A stretch of 64,000 bases of DNA from Pirellulales bacterium (GTDB lineage Bacteria > Planctomycetota > Planctomycetia > Pirellulales > JAEUIK01), in NCBI GenBank assembly GCA_019694455.1, contig JAIBBY010000018.1:1-64000 (forward strand). The letters are read 5' to 3'. The notes under the pieces are model-generated. The model saw only the letters and a list, made by a program, of their open reading frames with translations, was not told the DNA's origin and did not search any database. Shown here in pieces: positions 34,320-43,506 of the stretch. The position numbers and the translations under genes are program-made. Each line of letters begins with the position of its first letter. Within the stretch, counting starts at the first letter, position 1.

Positions 34320-35672
34320 CTAATAAACAAGCTCGCGAAACTTGCGCACGCGGTGCAGGCTGACTAGGTTGCCGTCGTGCGCGCTGTGCGCCCGCTGGTC
34401 GCCCGAGCGGCTGACAATCACCAGATCGTCGCCATCGATCGCCATGCTGGCGTAGTGCCGCGCTTGCCGCGGCGTTTTGCCGGTCGCCACCAGTCCGGCA
34501 AAGCACCAGTCGATCATGTTGCGCGAAAAGTGAAGCTGCAATCGGTGCCGCTCGTTGTTCGGCAGGTTGAAGCGATCGGCGCCGAGTCGGTCGGGCCGCG
34601 TCATCGAATCGGTCGCCTGCGAACTAAGCAGCCAATAGAGCCGAGTCGGCTCGTCGTACAGCACATGAAATCGCATCTGCCCGCCGGGGCACGGCACAAA
34701 CAGCGCCTTGCGACCCGAAGGGACCGTTTGCAGGCTGGTCGTCATCTGCCCATCGGGGGCTTCGGTCACTTTGGTGATGGCGGCGTAGCCCGTGCCGCCG
34801 GTGTGGGCCCGCATCCACAGATGAAAAGTACGACCGTCCGGATCGTGCCAGAGATGATCGGGGTCGACGAACTCCACGACGTTCGCCTCCAACCATCCCA
34901 GCGGGGCGCAGTGGCGCTGGGGCGCGGGGGTGGAACCGGCCGGCAGCGGCGCCGGAAAGAACGGCACGCCAAAATAGTCGAACGGCGGCTTGCCATCGAC
35001 ATGCGGCGCCGCCTCGCCAAACGGCAACTCGCTGGCAAACGTCCAGTTGGCGCGCTGCGTCAGGTCGGCGTCCGCGCGGCCGCGCATCAACACCGGCGCC
35101 AGTTCGCCCACGTACCAGCCGCGGATGTTGTCGCTCACGCGCCGCTCCATCACCAGATACACGCAATCGCGAGCGTAATGGACGTTGGCCGCCGATTGAT
35201 GCCACTTCTGCCCGCTGGTCAAAAAGACGGGCTCGCTCCAGGTCTGCCCCTGATCGTCGGAACGAAGCACAAACAAATCGGTGGTGTGGCCAATCACATA
35301 CACCGCATTGCCGGCCACGAACGGCCGCGCGTGCATGCCCGCGAACTGGGCGCGAGGGGCCCACGTTTTGCCGCCGTCGTCGCTGGTCATGATGTGCCCT
35401 TGCCAGGCGCCTCCCTCGGTGCAGCGATCGCTCTTGGGGCCGGGCAGGTTGGCAGCGCCTTTGCCGCCGAGATCGAACGTCACCACCAACCGCCCCGAAG
35501 CGAGGCGGCAGATGCCGGGGGTGTAGCAAAACACATCCTTGGGGCTGGGTGACTCGAAGACGGTGACATACTGATCCGCCAATGGCCGAATGGGTTGACC
35601 AACCGGCTCGTCGGCCCGCGCCGACTGCGACAGACACAACAGAAGATAGAGCGACCATGCGCGGGGCTGCAT
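34320..35672 (-). CDS. Secreted sialidase-like (BNR/Asp-box) protein
   Basis: 450 residues. ATG 35672 is chosen because it gives a clean signal peptide (MQPRAWSLYLLLCLSQSARA) and has GGAGA upstream; the open frame extends further but without signal. Two Asp-box repeats are clear: TSDDGGKTWAPRAQF and RSDDQGQTWSEPVF. Together with GRLVVTFDLGG and further strands this fits a six-bladed propeller of the exo-alpha-sialidase superfamily. The Arg triad needed for true sialidase activity cannot be placed confidently, so the substrate is open. Secreted or periplasmic. Confidence 0.8.
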   Translation of the reverse strand: MQPRAWSLYLLLCLSQSARADEPVGQPIRPLADQYVTVFESPSPKDVFCYTPGICRLASGRLVVTFDLGGKGAANLPGPKSDRCTEGGAWQGHIMTSDDGGKTWAPRAQFAGMHARPFVAGNAVYVIGHTTDLFVLRSDDQGQTWSEPVFLTSGQKWHQSAANVHYARDCVYLVMERRVSDNIRGWYVGELAPVLMRGRADADLTQRANWTFASELPFGEAAPHVDGKPPFDYFGVPFFPAPLPAGSTPAPQRHCAPLGWLEANVVEFVDPDHLWHDPDGRTFHLWMRAHTGGTGYAAITKVTEAPDGQMTTSLQTVPSGRKALFVPCPGGQMRFHVLYDEPTRLYWLLSSQATDSMTRPDRLGADRFNLPNNERHRLQLHFSRNMIDWCFAGLVATGKTPRQARHYASMAIDGDDLVIVSRSGDQRAHSAHDGNLVSLHRVRKFRELVY

Positions 35673-35806
35673 GCGTATCGTTCTCCAGCAGGAAGCAAGC
35701 GGATCAAAGCCTGAGCATAGTCGCTTGGCGCGGCGGATTCGACTAACATAGCGCGCAGCAATTTGCCCAACACGACATGCAACTCGCCAAGCTAGAAAGA
35801 ACACCG

Positions 35807-36502
35807 ATGATCTCTATTCGTCCTTTTGCGCTATGTGTCGGACTCGCGCTAGTTGGCTTTAGCGCCGCGCTTGCCGCGGACAATGAGTTGACCGCGGAAG
35901 AAAAGGCCGCCGGCTGGAAGTTGCTCTTCAACGGCAAGGACCATGAGGGCTGGATCTGCAACACGCAAAAACCGATCGCCACGCCGGTCGAAGATGGCTG
36001 CCTGGTGCCGTTCAAGTCGGGGGGCTACATCATCATGTACGACAAGCAGAAGTTCGGCGACTTCACCTTGAAGTGCGACGTCAAGATGGGGGACGACCAG
36101 TGCAACTCGGGCATCTTCTATCGCGTGGGCGCGCCGCGCAACCCGGTCTATAGCGGGTTTGAGGCTCAGGTGGAGAACAGCAAAGAGCCGGGGCTGCACT
36201 CGTTTGGCGCGATCTACGATCTTGTCGCGCCGACCCAGCAAACCCACAAGGGGCCCGGCGAGTGGAACCATGTGGAGCTCACCTGCAAGGGCCCCCTGAT
36301 GAGCGTGAAGGTGAATGGCGAGGAAATCACCACAATGAACTGCGACGATTTCCCCGAGCGTGGCAAGCGGCCCGATGGATCACGTCACAAGTTCTTCTCC
36401 GCCATTAAGGAGATGCCGCGCGAAGGGTACATCGGCTTTCAGGACCACGGCCATCCGGTGTACTTCAAGAACGTGAAGATTTTGGAGTTGAAGCCCCAGT
36501 AG
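35807..36502 (+). CDS. Secreted 3-keto-disaccharide hydrolase domain (DUF1080) protein
   Basis: 231 residues from ATG 35807; an in-frame ATG at 35777 is less likely because the protein then lacks a normal signal sequence start. Signal peptide about 1-24 (FALCVGLALVGFSAALA). The body has LTAEEKAAGWKLLFNGKDHEGW, FGDFTLKCDVKMGDDQCNSGIFYRV, EAQVENS, WNHVELTCKGPLMSVKVNGEE and IGFQDHGHPVYFKNVKIL, the concanavalin-like DUF1080 pattern that is greatly expanded in planctomycetes. Family members cleave 3-keto-glycosides. The last 38 bases overlap the 3' end of the convergent transglutaminase-like gene. Confidence 0.9.
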   Translation: MISIRPFALCVGLALVGFSAALAADNELTAEEKAAGWKLLFNGKDHEGWICNTQKPIATPVEDGCLVPFKSGGYIIMYDKQKFGDFTLKCDVKMGDDQCNSGIFYRVGAPRNPVYSGFEAQVENSKEPGLHSFGAIYDLVAPTQQTHKGPGEWNHVELTCKGPLMSVKVNGEEITTMNCDDFPERGKRPDGSRHKFFSAIKEMPREGYIGFQDHGHPVYFKNVKILELKPQ

Positions 36503-37211
36503 CAGCCTCGGCGCCATTGGCGTCCTGGGCCTCGGCGGCCACCTCGGCCTCAAAATCGCCTTCCAATCGCGGCGCCGCGTCCCCCGCGCTTTTGAACATC
36601 TGGAGCACGGGATAGGCCTCGTGGAACTTGGCGATGATCGCGTCGTATGGCAGGTCGGCCATGGCGCCGTAGTCGTGCAGATACTCCATGTGTCGGCGGC
36701 CGTCGAGATCGTAGGGATGATAGAGCGAATCGGTGCGGCCATCCCAATCGAGCGGCTTGAGCCGCGCCTTGGCGCACAGACTTTCGTTGAACGCCACCGT
36801 CGCCTTGACCCAGCGACCGTCGAGCCAAAACTCGTTGTAGCCGTGGTAGTAAAAGACGTCGGTCCCCATCATCTCGGTCAGGCGTCGCGTGGAGAGGTGA
36901 TTGCGCACATTGGCGTAGCCCAGTCGGCACGGAATGCCAACCGCGCGAGCGGTCGCCGCCAAGAGGCACGACTTGGTGACGCACCAACCGCGCCCCTGCG
37001 CCAGCGTGTTGCTGGCGCGAAAGCTGTCGCGGTCGAGCGCAATGCCGTAGGCGGTGTAACGAACGCCGTCGCGAATGGCATAAAACAGCCGTAGCGCGCG
37101 CTCGGTGTCGCCCCCTTCGCCTGCGGTCCGCCGCGCAAAATCGACAATCGCCGGATGGTCGGAGTCGACAAACCAGGTGGGCCGCAGGTATTCGCCGTGG
37201 GTCACGTTCAT
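36465..37211 (-). CDS. Transglutaminase-like cysteine protease family protein
   Basis: 248 residues, ATG 37211. Core fold with Cys77 in GRGWCVTKSCLLAATARAVG and His123 in YYHGYNEFWLDGRW. The third triad position, normally WV..D, reads WVKATVAFN, so the canonical Asp is not obvious; this is a known subgroup variation, and another acid may serve. No signal peptide. The C-terminal tail is Ala/Glu rich (EAEVAAEAQDANGAEAATGA) and lies over the end of the convergent DUF1080 gene (38-base overlap). Possible protease, transferase or amide hydrolase; substrate unknown. Confidence 0.85.
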   Translation of the reverse strand: MNVTHGEYLRPTWFVDSDHPAIVDFARRTAGEGGDTERALRLFYAIRDGVRYTAYGIALDRDSFRASNTLAQGRGWCVTKSCLLAATARAVGIPCRLGYANVRNHLSTRRLTEMMGTDVFYYHGYNEFWLDGRWVKATVAFNESLCAKARLKPLDWDGRTDSLYHPYDLDGRRHMEYLHDYGAMADLPYDAIIAKFHEAYPVLQMFKSAGDAAPRLEGDFEAEVAAEAQDANGAEAATGASTPKSSRS

Positions 37212-37383
37212 GCGCCGCTTTCGATGATTGAGGTTGCAATCTGCTGGCAAGGCTCAAGCGTAACACCCCCTTTGGGGCGCCGGCCAGCGGGGGGGGGTGC
37301 CCAAACTGACCTAGACGCCGCCGGCCACCGCAGTTTAGGCTCTTTGCCTCAACAGGCCAGATTCGCAGAATGGAGTCTTCGAT

Positions 37384-38451
37384 ATGCGGCGCGCCACAAT
37401 CGCAACGTTGTTTCTTGGCGTCTTGATTGCCAGCTCAGCACAATCGGCGATTGGTCAGGCGCCGCAAATCTACACGCAAGAACTGCAAACGGTGGCCACC
37501 GCCACCTCGGTGCTGGAGCAGTTCACTTCGTTGCAAATGCAATCGATCCCTCGGCAACTGCTGCGCGAAGCGCAAGGCGTGGTGATTATTCCCAGCGTGG
37601 TGAAGGTGGGGTTTGTGATCGCCGGTCGCTTTGGCCGCGGCGTGGCTCTGGTTCGCACCCCCGAGGGCGCCTGGCGGGCGCCAGTGTTTGTCACCTTCAC
37701 CGGCGGTAGCGTGGGCTGGCAGATTGGCGTGCAGTCGACCGATGTGGTGCTGGTGTTCAAAAACCGGCGCGGCATTGAATCGCTGCTGACCGGCAGCAAG
37801 TTCACACTCGGCGCCGACGCCGCCATTGCCGCTGGCCCTGTTGGCCGGCAGGCGTCTACCGGCACCGACATCAAGTTGAACGCGGAGATCTATTCCTATT
37901 CGCGCAGCCGTGGGTTGTTTGCCGGCGTGGCGCTGGATGGCTCGGTGCTGCAAGTCGACAACAACGCCAATCTGGCGTTTTATACAGGCGGAGTGGTCCC
38001 CGAGTCGGCGGTGCAACTGGCCATGTTGCTGGCCCGCGATACGCAGGCGGCCGGCGCCGTGCCCCAGACACCCGCAACCATCCCCGCGCCCGATGCGGCC
38101 CTCTCCACCGCACCAGCGGGGGACAGCGCCAGCCAACGCGCGGCCATGCGGCAGGCGATTGTGGCGTCTGGCGGACGTTTGCACGCCAATCTCGACGCGC
38201 AGTGGAAGAGCTTTCTGGCGCTGCCGCGCGAGCTACAGTCGGGCACCGCGCCAGTCCCTGCCAAAGAGGCGGCCGATGTGCTCAAGCGGTACGAGCGCGT
38301 GCAAACCGATCCAACGTTTCGGATGATCGCCGACATGCCCGACTTTCAAACCACGCTCGCCTTGCTGCGAACGTATCTAAGCGAGAATGCCCAGCCAGTG
38401 GCCTCGCAGCCGGCCGCGACGACGGCGGCCCTGCCAACGCCGCCCAAATAG
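37384..38451 (+). CDS. Secreted SYLF (Ysc84-type) lipid-binding domain protein
   Basis: 355 residues. Signal peptide about 1-25. The SYLF domain covers roughly residues 30-205, with IPRQLLREAQGVVIIPSVVK, GFVIAGRFGRGVALVR, WRAPVFVTFTGGSVGWQIG, DVVLVFKNRRGIESLLTGS, TLGADAAIAAGPVGRQAS and IYSYSRSRGLFAGVALDG. SYLF domains bind phosphoinositides in eukaryotes and are common, with unclear function, in bacterial secreted proteins. The C-terminal 130 residues are Ala/Pro rich (TPATIPAPDAALSTAPAGD) and then helical, with two repeats of LPRELQ/YERVQT-like sequence. Stands alone on the plus strand after a 170-base gap. Confidence 0.85.
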   Translation: MRRATIATLFLGVLIASSAQSAIGQAPQIYTQELQTVATATSVLEQFTSLQMQSIPRQLLREAQGVVIIPSVVKVGFVIAGRFGRGVALVRTPEGAWRAPVFVTFTGGSVGWQIGVQSTDVVLVFKNRRGIESLLTGSKFTLGADAAIAAGPVGRQASTGTDIKLNAEIYSYSRSRGLFAGVALDGSVLQVDNNANLAFYTGGVVPESAVQLAMLLARDTQAAGAVPQTPATIPAPDAALSTAPAGDSASQRAAMRQAIVASGGRLHANLDAQWKSFLALPRELQSGTAPVPAKEAADVLKRYERVQTDPTFRMIADMPDFQTTLALLRTYLSENAQPVASQPAATTAALPTPPK

Positions 38452-38548
38452 TGACTTGCGGCCCGGCAATTGCCGGCGCGGGCGTCTCGGCACTGGTTTT
38501 CGGCGGCGTCAGGCCCTACGCTAAGGCGTGTCCCTTGGGGGGCGCGCC

Positions 38549-38586
38549 TTGTGCGCCAACGTCCCCAATTGGGGGATGGCGCACAA
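38549..38586. repeat. Hairpin between SYLF and aminoacylase genes
   Basis: TTGTGCGCC (38549-38557) pairs with GGCGCACAA (38578-38586); inside it CCCC and GGGG pair around AATT. A shorter perfect palindrome CCGGCAATTGCCGG lies at 38463-38476. No T-run follows, so a standard terminator is not supported. Confidence 0.5.
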
Positions 38587-38651
38587 CAATCCATCTCGCC
38601 GCGCGCAGTCGCTGCGTGGCAGTCGAGCGTAGCAACTGAGGTCGCAATCGC

Positions 38652-40397
38652 ATGGTCGCCAATACCAGCACGACGGAACGGCCCGCTCACGACGTCGTGA
38701 TTCGCAATGGACTCTTCTTTGATGGCGCCGGCAAGCCCGGCCGAGTGGCTGATGTGGCGATTTCCGGCGGCAAGGTGGAACAAGCGTCGCCGCAGATTCC
38801 CACCCAGGGGCAGCGCGAGATCGACGCCCGTGGCTGCTGGGTGCTGCCGGGTCTCTTGGACATTCACACGCACTACGACGCCGAGATCGAGGCCCTGCCG
38901 GGGCTCGACGAGTCGGTTCGCCACGGCGTGACCACGGTGGTGATGGGCAATTGTTCGCTGTCGGCGGCGGTGGGCAGCAAAAAGGATTTGCTCGATCTGT
39001 TTTGCCGCGTGGAGAGCCTGCCGCGCGACGTGCTCTCGAAGTGGATCGGCGACGAGATCCCGTGGCGCAATGTCACCCAGTATTACGAGCATCTCGACAC
39101 GCTGCCCATCGGCCCCAACGTCAGCAGCTTTGTCGGGCACTCCAGCATTCGCGCGCATGTGATGGGCATGGAGCGCAGTCTGCGCGAGTCGCACGCCACT
39201 CGCGACGAGATCGACGGCATGCGGCGGATCGTCAGCGAGGCGATGGACGCCGGCTATCTGGGCCTGTCGATCGACATGCTGCCGTGGCATCGCATGGATG
39301 GCGAGCCGTTTGTCGGCATCTCGGTCCCTTCGCAGCATGCTAGCCCCAAGGAGTATGGCCAACTGGCCGATGTGGTGCGCCGCCGCGATCGCGTGTTGCA
39401 GGCCACTCCCAACGCGCTCAACAAGCGAACCGTCGCCATCCTGGGGATGCTCTCGACCGGTATTTTCCGCCGGCCGCTACGGACCACGATCGTGGCCGCG
39501 ATGGACGTGAAGACCAACCGCAAGATCTACAAGATCGCCACCGGCGGCGCCAGTTTTCTGAACACCTTTATGCGGGCGAACATTCGCTGGCAGGCGCTGG
39601 CTGAGCCGTTTTTGAACTATTGCGACGGCGTCCATACGCCGCTGCTCGAGGAGTTTCCCACCGGCGTCGAATCGATCAGCGCCACCAGCGCCGAGCGAAA
39701 GCAGATGTTCTCCGATCCGGCGTTTCGCAAACGATTCCGCGACGACTGGGAAACGCGCGGCGAGCGCGTCTTTCATCGCGATCTGGACGACATGTGGGTG
39801 GTGTCGTCTCCCCTCCCCGGTCAGGCGGGCAAGTCATTTCAAGAACTGGCCGAGGCCGCCGGCGCCGAACCGCTGGATTACTTCATGGACCTGTTGGCCG
39901 AGCACGATTCGGCCATTCGCTGGAAGACGGTCGTCACCAACGATCGCGCCGACAAGCGGCAATACATCTTCGCGCATCCGACCACGCTGCCCGGCTTCAA
40001 CGATTCTGGCGCGCACGCGCGCAACATGGCCTTTCAAGATGGCGGCCTGCAAATGCTCCAGCAGGTGGCGCTCAATCCGGGACTGATGCCAATCGAGCAG
40101 GCGATTCACAAACTGACGGGCGCCACCGCCGATTGGCTGGGGCTCGACGCCGGCTCGCTGGCCAACGGCCGCTGGGCCGATGTCGCCATCATCGACCCGG
40201 AAAAGCTCAAGACCGGGCTGAGCGAGCCGATCGAACATCACGATGAGCGGTTGGCCGGCGCCATGCGGATGGTCAAGCGCAGCGACGGCGTAGTGCGGCA
40301 GGTGCTCGTGGGGGGGCAGATCGCTTTTGAAGAGGGACGCTTTGCCGACGATTTTGGTCAGCGTCGTTACGGCCGCATGCTGCGATCCACGCGGTAG
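38652..40397 (+). CDS. N-acyl-D-amino-acid deacylase / D-aminoacylase family amidohydrolase
   Basis: 581 residues. Amidohydrolase fold with the small composite beta domain at both ends (DVVIRNGLFFDGAGKPGRVADVAISGG and RWADVAIIDPEKLKTG) around a metal-dependent barrel: LPGLLDIHTHYDAEIEAL (His-x-His), GVTTVVMGNCSLS (the Cys seen in D-aminoacylases), SFVGHSSIRAHVMG and NDSGAHARNMAF. Members remove acyl groups from D-amino acids or cleave related amides (family knowledge). No signal peptide. Followed 5 bases later by a small membrane protein gene. Confidence 0.85.
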   Translation: MVANTSTTERPAHDVVIRNGLFFDGAGKPGRVADVAISGGKVEQASPQIPTQGQREIDARGCWVLPGLLDIHTHYDAEIEALPGLDESVRHGVTTVVMGNCSLSAAVGSKKDLLDLFCRVESLPRDVLSKWIGDEIPWRNVTQYYEHLDTLPIGPNVSSFVGHSSIRAHVMGMERSLRESHATRDEIDGMRRIVSEAMDAGYLGLSIDMLPWHRMDGEPFVGISVPSQHASPKEYGQLADVVRRRDRVLQATPNALNKRTVAILGMLSTGIFRRPLRTTIVAAMDVKTNRKIYKIATGGASFLNTFMRANIRWQALAEPFLNYCDGVHTPLLEEFPTGVESISATSAERKQMFSDPAFRKRFRDDWETRGERVFHRDLDDMWVVSSPLPGQAGKSFQELAEAAGAEPLDYFMDLLAEHDSAIRWKTVVTNDRADKRQYIFAHPTTLPGFNDSGAHARNMAFQDGGLQMLQQVALNPGLMPIEQAIHKLTGATADWLGLDAGSLANGRWADVAIIDPEKLKTGLSEPIEHHDERLAGAMRMVKRSDGVVRQVLVGGQIAFEEGRFADDFGQRRYGRMLRSTR

Positions 40398-40402
40398 GCA
40401 GC

Positions 40403-40726
40403 ATGCGCTGGAAATATTGGATTCGTGAAATCTGCCTCTTGGCCGCGCGGTTGTTGATGGCCGTGGCTGTCGTCTATGCGATGCCCATTTCACATATGCG
40501 CTGGGGAAACCCGTATCCCGGCGACGGACAAGGCGGCTTTGGTGTCATACTTGGTATGGCGGTTATAGGCGGATTTGCAGCGCTCGTCTTCGTCGTTGCG
40601 GGAACGCACATGCAAACCGTATTGCAGAAACGCGCGTTTTGGGTGACTTTGATCTCAGACTTTCTGTTGCTATTGATCTTTGCCGGCGGCTTGGCCTACC
40701 TGGGCGTCACCGCCGAGTACCAATGA
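40403..40726 (+). CDS. Small membrane protein
   Basis: 107 residues with three hydrophobic segments: IREICLLAARLLMAVAVVYA, FGVILGMAVIGGFAALVFVVAG and VTLISDFLLLLIFAGGLAYLG. Family not recognised. It begins 5 bases after the aminoacylase stop, so the pair is probably one transcript. Confidence 0.6.
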   Translation: MRWKYWIREICLLAARLLMAVAVVYAMPISHMRWGNPYPGDGQGGFGVILGMAVIGGFAALVFVVAGTHMQTVLQKRAFWVTLISDFLLLLIFAGGLAYLGVTAEYQ

Positions 40727-40885
40727 ACGTGGCGGGTGAGGATTCAGCCATCCTATCCCCCTTTGCTCGCCTAGAACGGTCGCCGCGGCTTCGCTAGAAT
40801 TTGGGTTTCCGCCCTGCCCGCGGCCCCACGCGGCAGGGGGTGATGTGCTACCCGATTTCCAGCTCGCGAGGCCAAGCAGACCACC

Positions 40886-41233
40886 ATGCCGGTCATCAAT
40901 TTCGTCAACGACAAGAAGCAGGTTCAAGTGCCCGAGGGCGCCAACCTGCGCCAGGCGGCCATGCAGGCGGGGGTGCAGGTGTACCCCGGCATCCACAAGA
41001 TCGCCAATTGCCACGGTTTTGGCCACTGCGGCGCGTGCCGCGTACTGATCCTCAAGGGACGCGAAAACGCGAGCCCCATGGGCTGGTGGGAAAAGTTGCG
41101 GCTGAAGGTGTCGATGGCCTTCATCGGCCACGAAGACCAGATGCGGCTCTCTTGCCGCACCCGTGTGAACGGCGACATGGACGTGCAAACTCGACCCCCC
41201 ATGAACTGGGAAGGCGAAAACTTCTTTAGCTAG
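40886..41233 (+). CDS. 2Fe-2S ferredoxin
   Basis: 115 residues. Plant-type ferredoxin fold with the cluster loop NCHGFGHCGACRVLI, cysteines 42, 48, 51 and the distal Cys90 in MRLSCRTRV. Spacing C-x5-C-x2-C-x(38)-C. The start VINFVNDKKQVQVPEGANLRQAA fits the adrenodoxin/Isc-like type. Single-electron carrier; partner unknown. The stop codon is part of a long imperfect hairpin that begins the ferredoxin-dinG gap. Confidence 0.9.
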   Translation: MPVINFVNDKKQVQVPEGANLRQAAMQAGVQVYPGIHKIANCHGFGHCGACRVLILKGRENASPMGWWEKLRLKVSMAFIGHEDQMRLSCRTRVNGDMDVQTRPPMNWEGENFFS

Positions 41234-41366
41234 TGCCTTGGTTGAACCTGAGAATCAGGTTTGACCAGGCACGACCGCCGAACACGAACGTGGTTCGGCG
41301 GCAAGCCAATACGTTAGTGCTCTGTCATTGTCGTGGAACCCAAATATCAAGCGTTGACAGAGCGCT
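41233..41366. repeat. Three consecutive hairpins between ferredoxin and dinG genes
   Basis: Hairpin 1 (41233-41272): GTGCC/GGCAC and TGGTTGAACCTGA/TCAGGTTTGACCA with a GAA loop, two G-U pairs and one bulge. Hairpin 2 (41275-41301): CCGCCGAAC/GTTCGGCGG, extended by CAC/GTG. Hairpin 3 (41316-41366): AGTGCTCTGTCA with TGACAGAGCGCT (one G-U) and a 27-base loop. They fill the whole gap between two convergent stops. Hairpins 1 and 3 could serve as terminators for ferredoxin and dinG, but lack T-runs. Confidence 0.7.
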
Positions 41367-43341
41367 AGTCTGCCGACTCGATCGTGCGCCGGCAGTCGGG
41401 CAGCGAGTCCAAGAACACTCGGCCATACGGCTTGGTGCGCACGCGCGGGTCTAAGATCACGACGATGCCACGGTCGCTCTTGGTGCGAATCAATCGGCCA
41501 AACCCTTGCATCAGCTTGATGGCCGCCTCCGGCAGTTGATACTCCGAAAAGGGGCTGCCGCCGCGAGCGCGGATCGACTCCAGTCGGGCTTCCAAAAGCG
41601 GCCGGTCGGGCACGCTGAACGGCAACTTGGTGATGATCACGTTCACCAGCGCGTCGCCCGGCACGTCGACCCCCTGCCAAAAGCTGTCGGTGCCGAACAA
41701 GACCGCGCGGCGGCTCTCTTTGAAGCGATCCAACAATTGGGTGCGCGGCAAGTTGTCTCCCTGCGAAAACAGCGCGATGTTTTGCCGCATGAGCCACGGC
41801 GCCAGTTCGCTCGCCGCGCGGCGCAATAGCTCGTAACTGGTGAACAGCACGAATGCCCGCCCTTCGGTGCGCTCGACATAGCGCCGAATCATGGCGATTG
41901 CCTTGCGCTCGTAGCCCGCAGCGTCGGCCGAGGGGTCTGGCATGCCGTCGAGCAAGATCAACTCGGCCTGCGATGGATAGTCGAAGGGGCTGCCGAGGCG
42001 CAGTTCGTTCGTCTGGGTGAGGCCGACGCGTCGCTTGAAGAATTCGAACGACGGCGGCCGCCCCACCGCCAGGGTGGCGCTGGTCATGATGACCGTCGGC
42101 ACGCGGTTGAAAAGCTGCTCGCGCAGCACCGGCCCCACATCGAGCGGCGCCGCCGATAGCGAAGTGCGCGGGTAGCGCCCGCTGGTGGCCTCGATCCAAT
42201 ACACGCTCTCGTCCGCGTTTTGCTTGAGCCAAGCGCCCACCTCACCGCCCAGTGACGCCAGTCGATCGGAGGCGGCGAGAAAGTCTTGCCGCTGCTCCGC
42301 CTCGCCCACCTTGTCGCCGGCGCGTTTGACCATCTGCGCCAGGCGCTCAAGCTGCTCTGGCAGCGCTGTCGAGACGATGCGCTTTTCCTTCACCCGGCCG
42401 TTGGACCGGCCATGTTCTTCCAGCCAGCCGCGCGTCAATTCGAAGAACTGATCCGCCTGAAAGCGAACGTTGTCGACTTCTTGTTGCAGATCGACCAGCC
42501 GATGATGCACCAACAGGCCGCGCTGCGTCCGGTCGTTGTATAGCTTGTTGAGCGTGAACTGCACCTGGCTCGACGAGACGTTCATGCCCAGGTGATCGCT
42601 GGCCACGTGCTCCAGGGTGTGGGCCTCGTCGAAGACCACGATGTCGTAGTCGGGCAGGATGCTGGCGCCCTCGCGCCGCAGCGACAGGTCGCTGAAAAAC
42701 AGGGCGTGGTTGACGATCAGGATTTGCGCGTGCTGCATGCGGCGCCGCGCCTGGTAGTAAAAGCATTCGGCGTGTGTAGGGCATTGCCGGCCCATGCAAT
42801 TGCCGTGATCGCTGGCCACTTCGTCCCAGACGCTCGGCAGGGGACGAAATTCGAGATCGGCCAGCGAACCATCGGCGGTGCGTTTGGCCCACTGGCCGAT
42901 CTCGCGCAGTTCGTTGAATTCGCGCTCGTCGCGAAACATGCCTCCTGCCCGAGCCAATGTGTTTTGCAGCCGTCGCCGGCTGAGGTAGTTGCCGCGTCCC
43001 TTGACCAGCACGGCGGTGAACTCCAGCGGTATCACCGCGTTGAGCAGCGGCAAATCCTTGCTGAGCAATTGTTCTTGCAGGCTGATGGTGTGGGTCGAGA
43101 TGACCGCCCGCAGCGGCCGCTCGCTGTCACTGTCTTGCGCCGTGGCCAGAATGACCGGGACCAGATAGGCGAAGCTCTTGCCGACACCGGTCCCCGCCTC
43201 GACCACCAGATGCCGCTGGTCGTGGATTGCCTGGGTCACCGCCTCGGCCATGGCCAGTTGCTGCGGACGCTCTTCATACGCCGACAAGCGGGCGGCAATG
43301 CGCCCCGCGGGGCCCAGAATGTCGGCGGCTTTGAGCTTCAT
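41365..43341 (-). CDS. dinG: DinG-family ATP-dependent DNA helicase
   Basis: 658 residues of the XPD/Rad3-like superfamily 2 helicases. Walker [11 protein letters not shown] (residues 47-56), motif Ia [13 protein letters not shown], Fe-S region KGRGNYLS at about 121 and then [19 protein letters not shown] with cysteines 182, 187 and 193, DEAH box at 238-241, motif [26 protein letters not shown] and [16 protein letters not shown]. The first of the four usual Fe-S cysteines is Ser. Unwinds DNA, R-loops or D-loops with 5'-3' polarity (family knowledge). Monocistronic and convergent with the ferredoxin gene. Confidence 0.93.
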   Translation of the reverse strand: MKLKAADILGPAGRIAARLSAYEERPQQLAMAEAVTQAIHDQRHLVVEAGTGVGKSFAYLVPVILATAQDSDSERPLRAVISTHTISLQEQLLSKDLPLLNAVIPLEFTAVLVKGRGNYLSRRRLQNTLARAGGMFRDEREFNELREIGQWAKRTADGSLADLEFRPLPSVWDEVASDHGNCMGRQCPTHAECFYYQARRRMQHAQILIVNHALFFSDLSLRREGASILPDYDIVVFDEAHTLEHVASDHLGMNVSSSQVQFTLNKLYNDRTQRGLLVHHRLVDLQQEVDNVRFQADQFFELTRGWLEEHGRSNGRVKEKRIVSTALPEQLERLAQMVKRAGDKVGEAEQRQDFLAASDRLASLGGEVGAWLKQNADESVYWIEATSGRYPRTSLSAAPLDVGPVLREQLFNRVPTVIMTSATLAVGRPPSFEFFKRRVGLTQTNELRLGSPFDYPSQAELILLDGMPDPSADAAGYERKAIAMIRRYVERTEGRAFVLFTSYELLRRAASELAPWLMRQNIALFSQGDNLPRTQLLDRFKESRRAVLFGTDSFWQGVDVPGDALVNVIITKLPFSVPDRPLLEARLESIRARGGSPFSEYQLPEAAIKLMQGFGRLIRTKSDRGIVVILDPRVRTKPYGRVFLDSLPDCRRTIESAD

Positions 43342-43506
43342 ATCGTGAGCAAATCGCGTGCAGCCAAGTAATGCAGGCTAGCCTATCAATTGCCGCCGCC
43401 GGAGAGTAGGCGCGGCGACGGCGGGTAGATTTGCCTTCCGCCGATCCGATGCGCGACAATGCCGTGACCAGCGCTTCATTTCCTCACATTCTCGCGGGAG
43501 CCGCTC

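Noticed and set aside
34377-35552. 391-codon frame antisense to the sialidase-like gene
   Set aside because: Basic, repetitive shadow translation without motifs; the minus-strand gene has two Asp boxes and a signal peptide.
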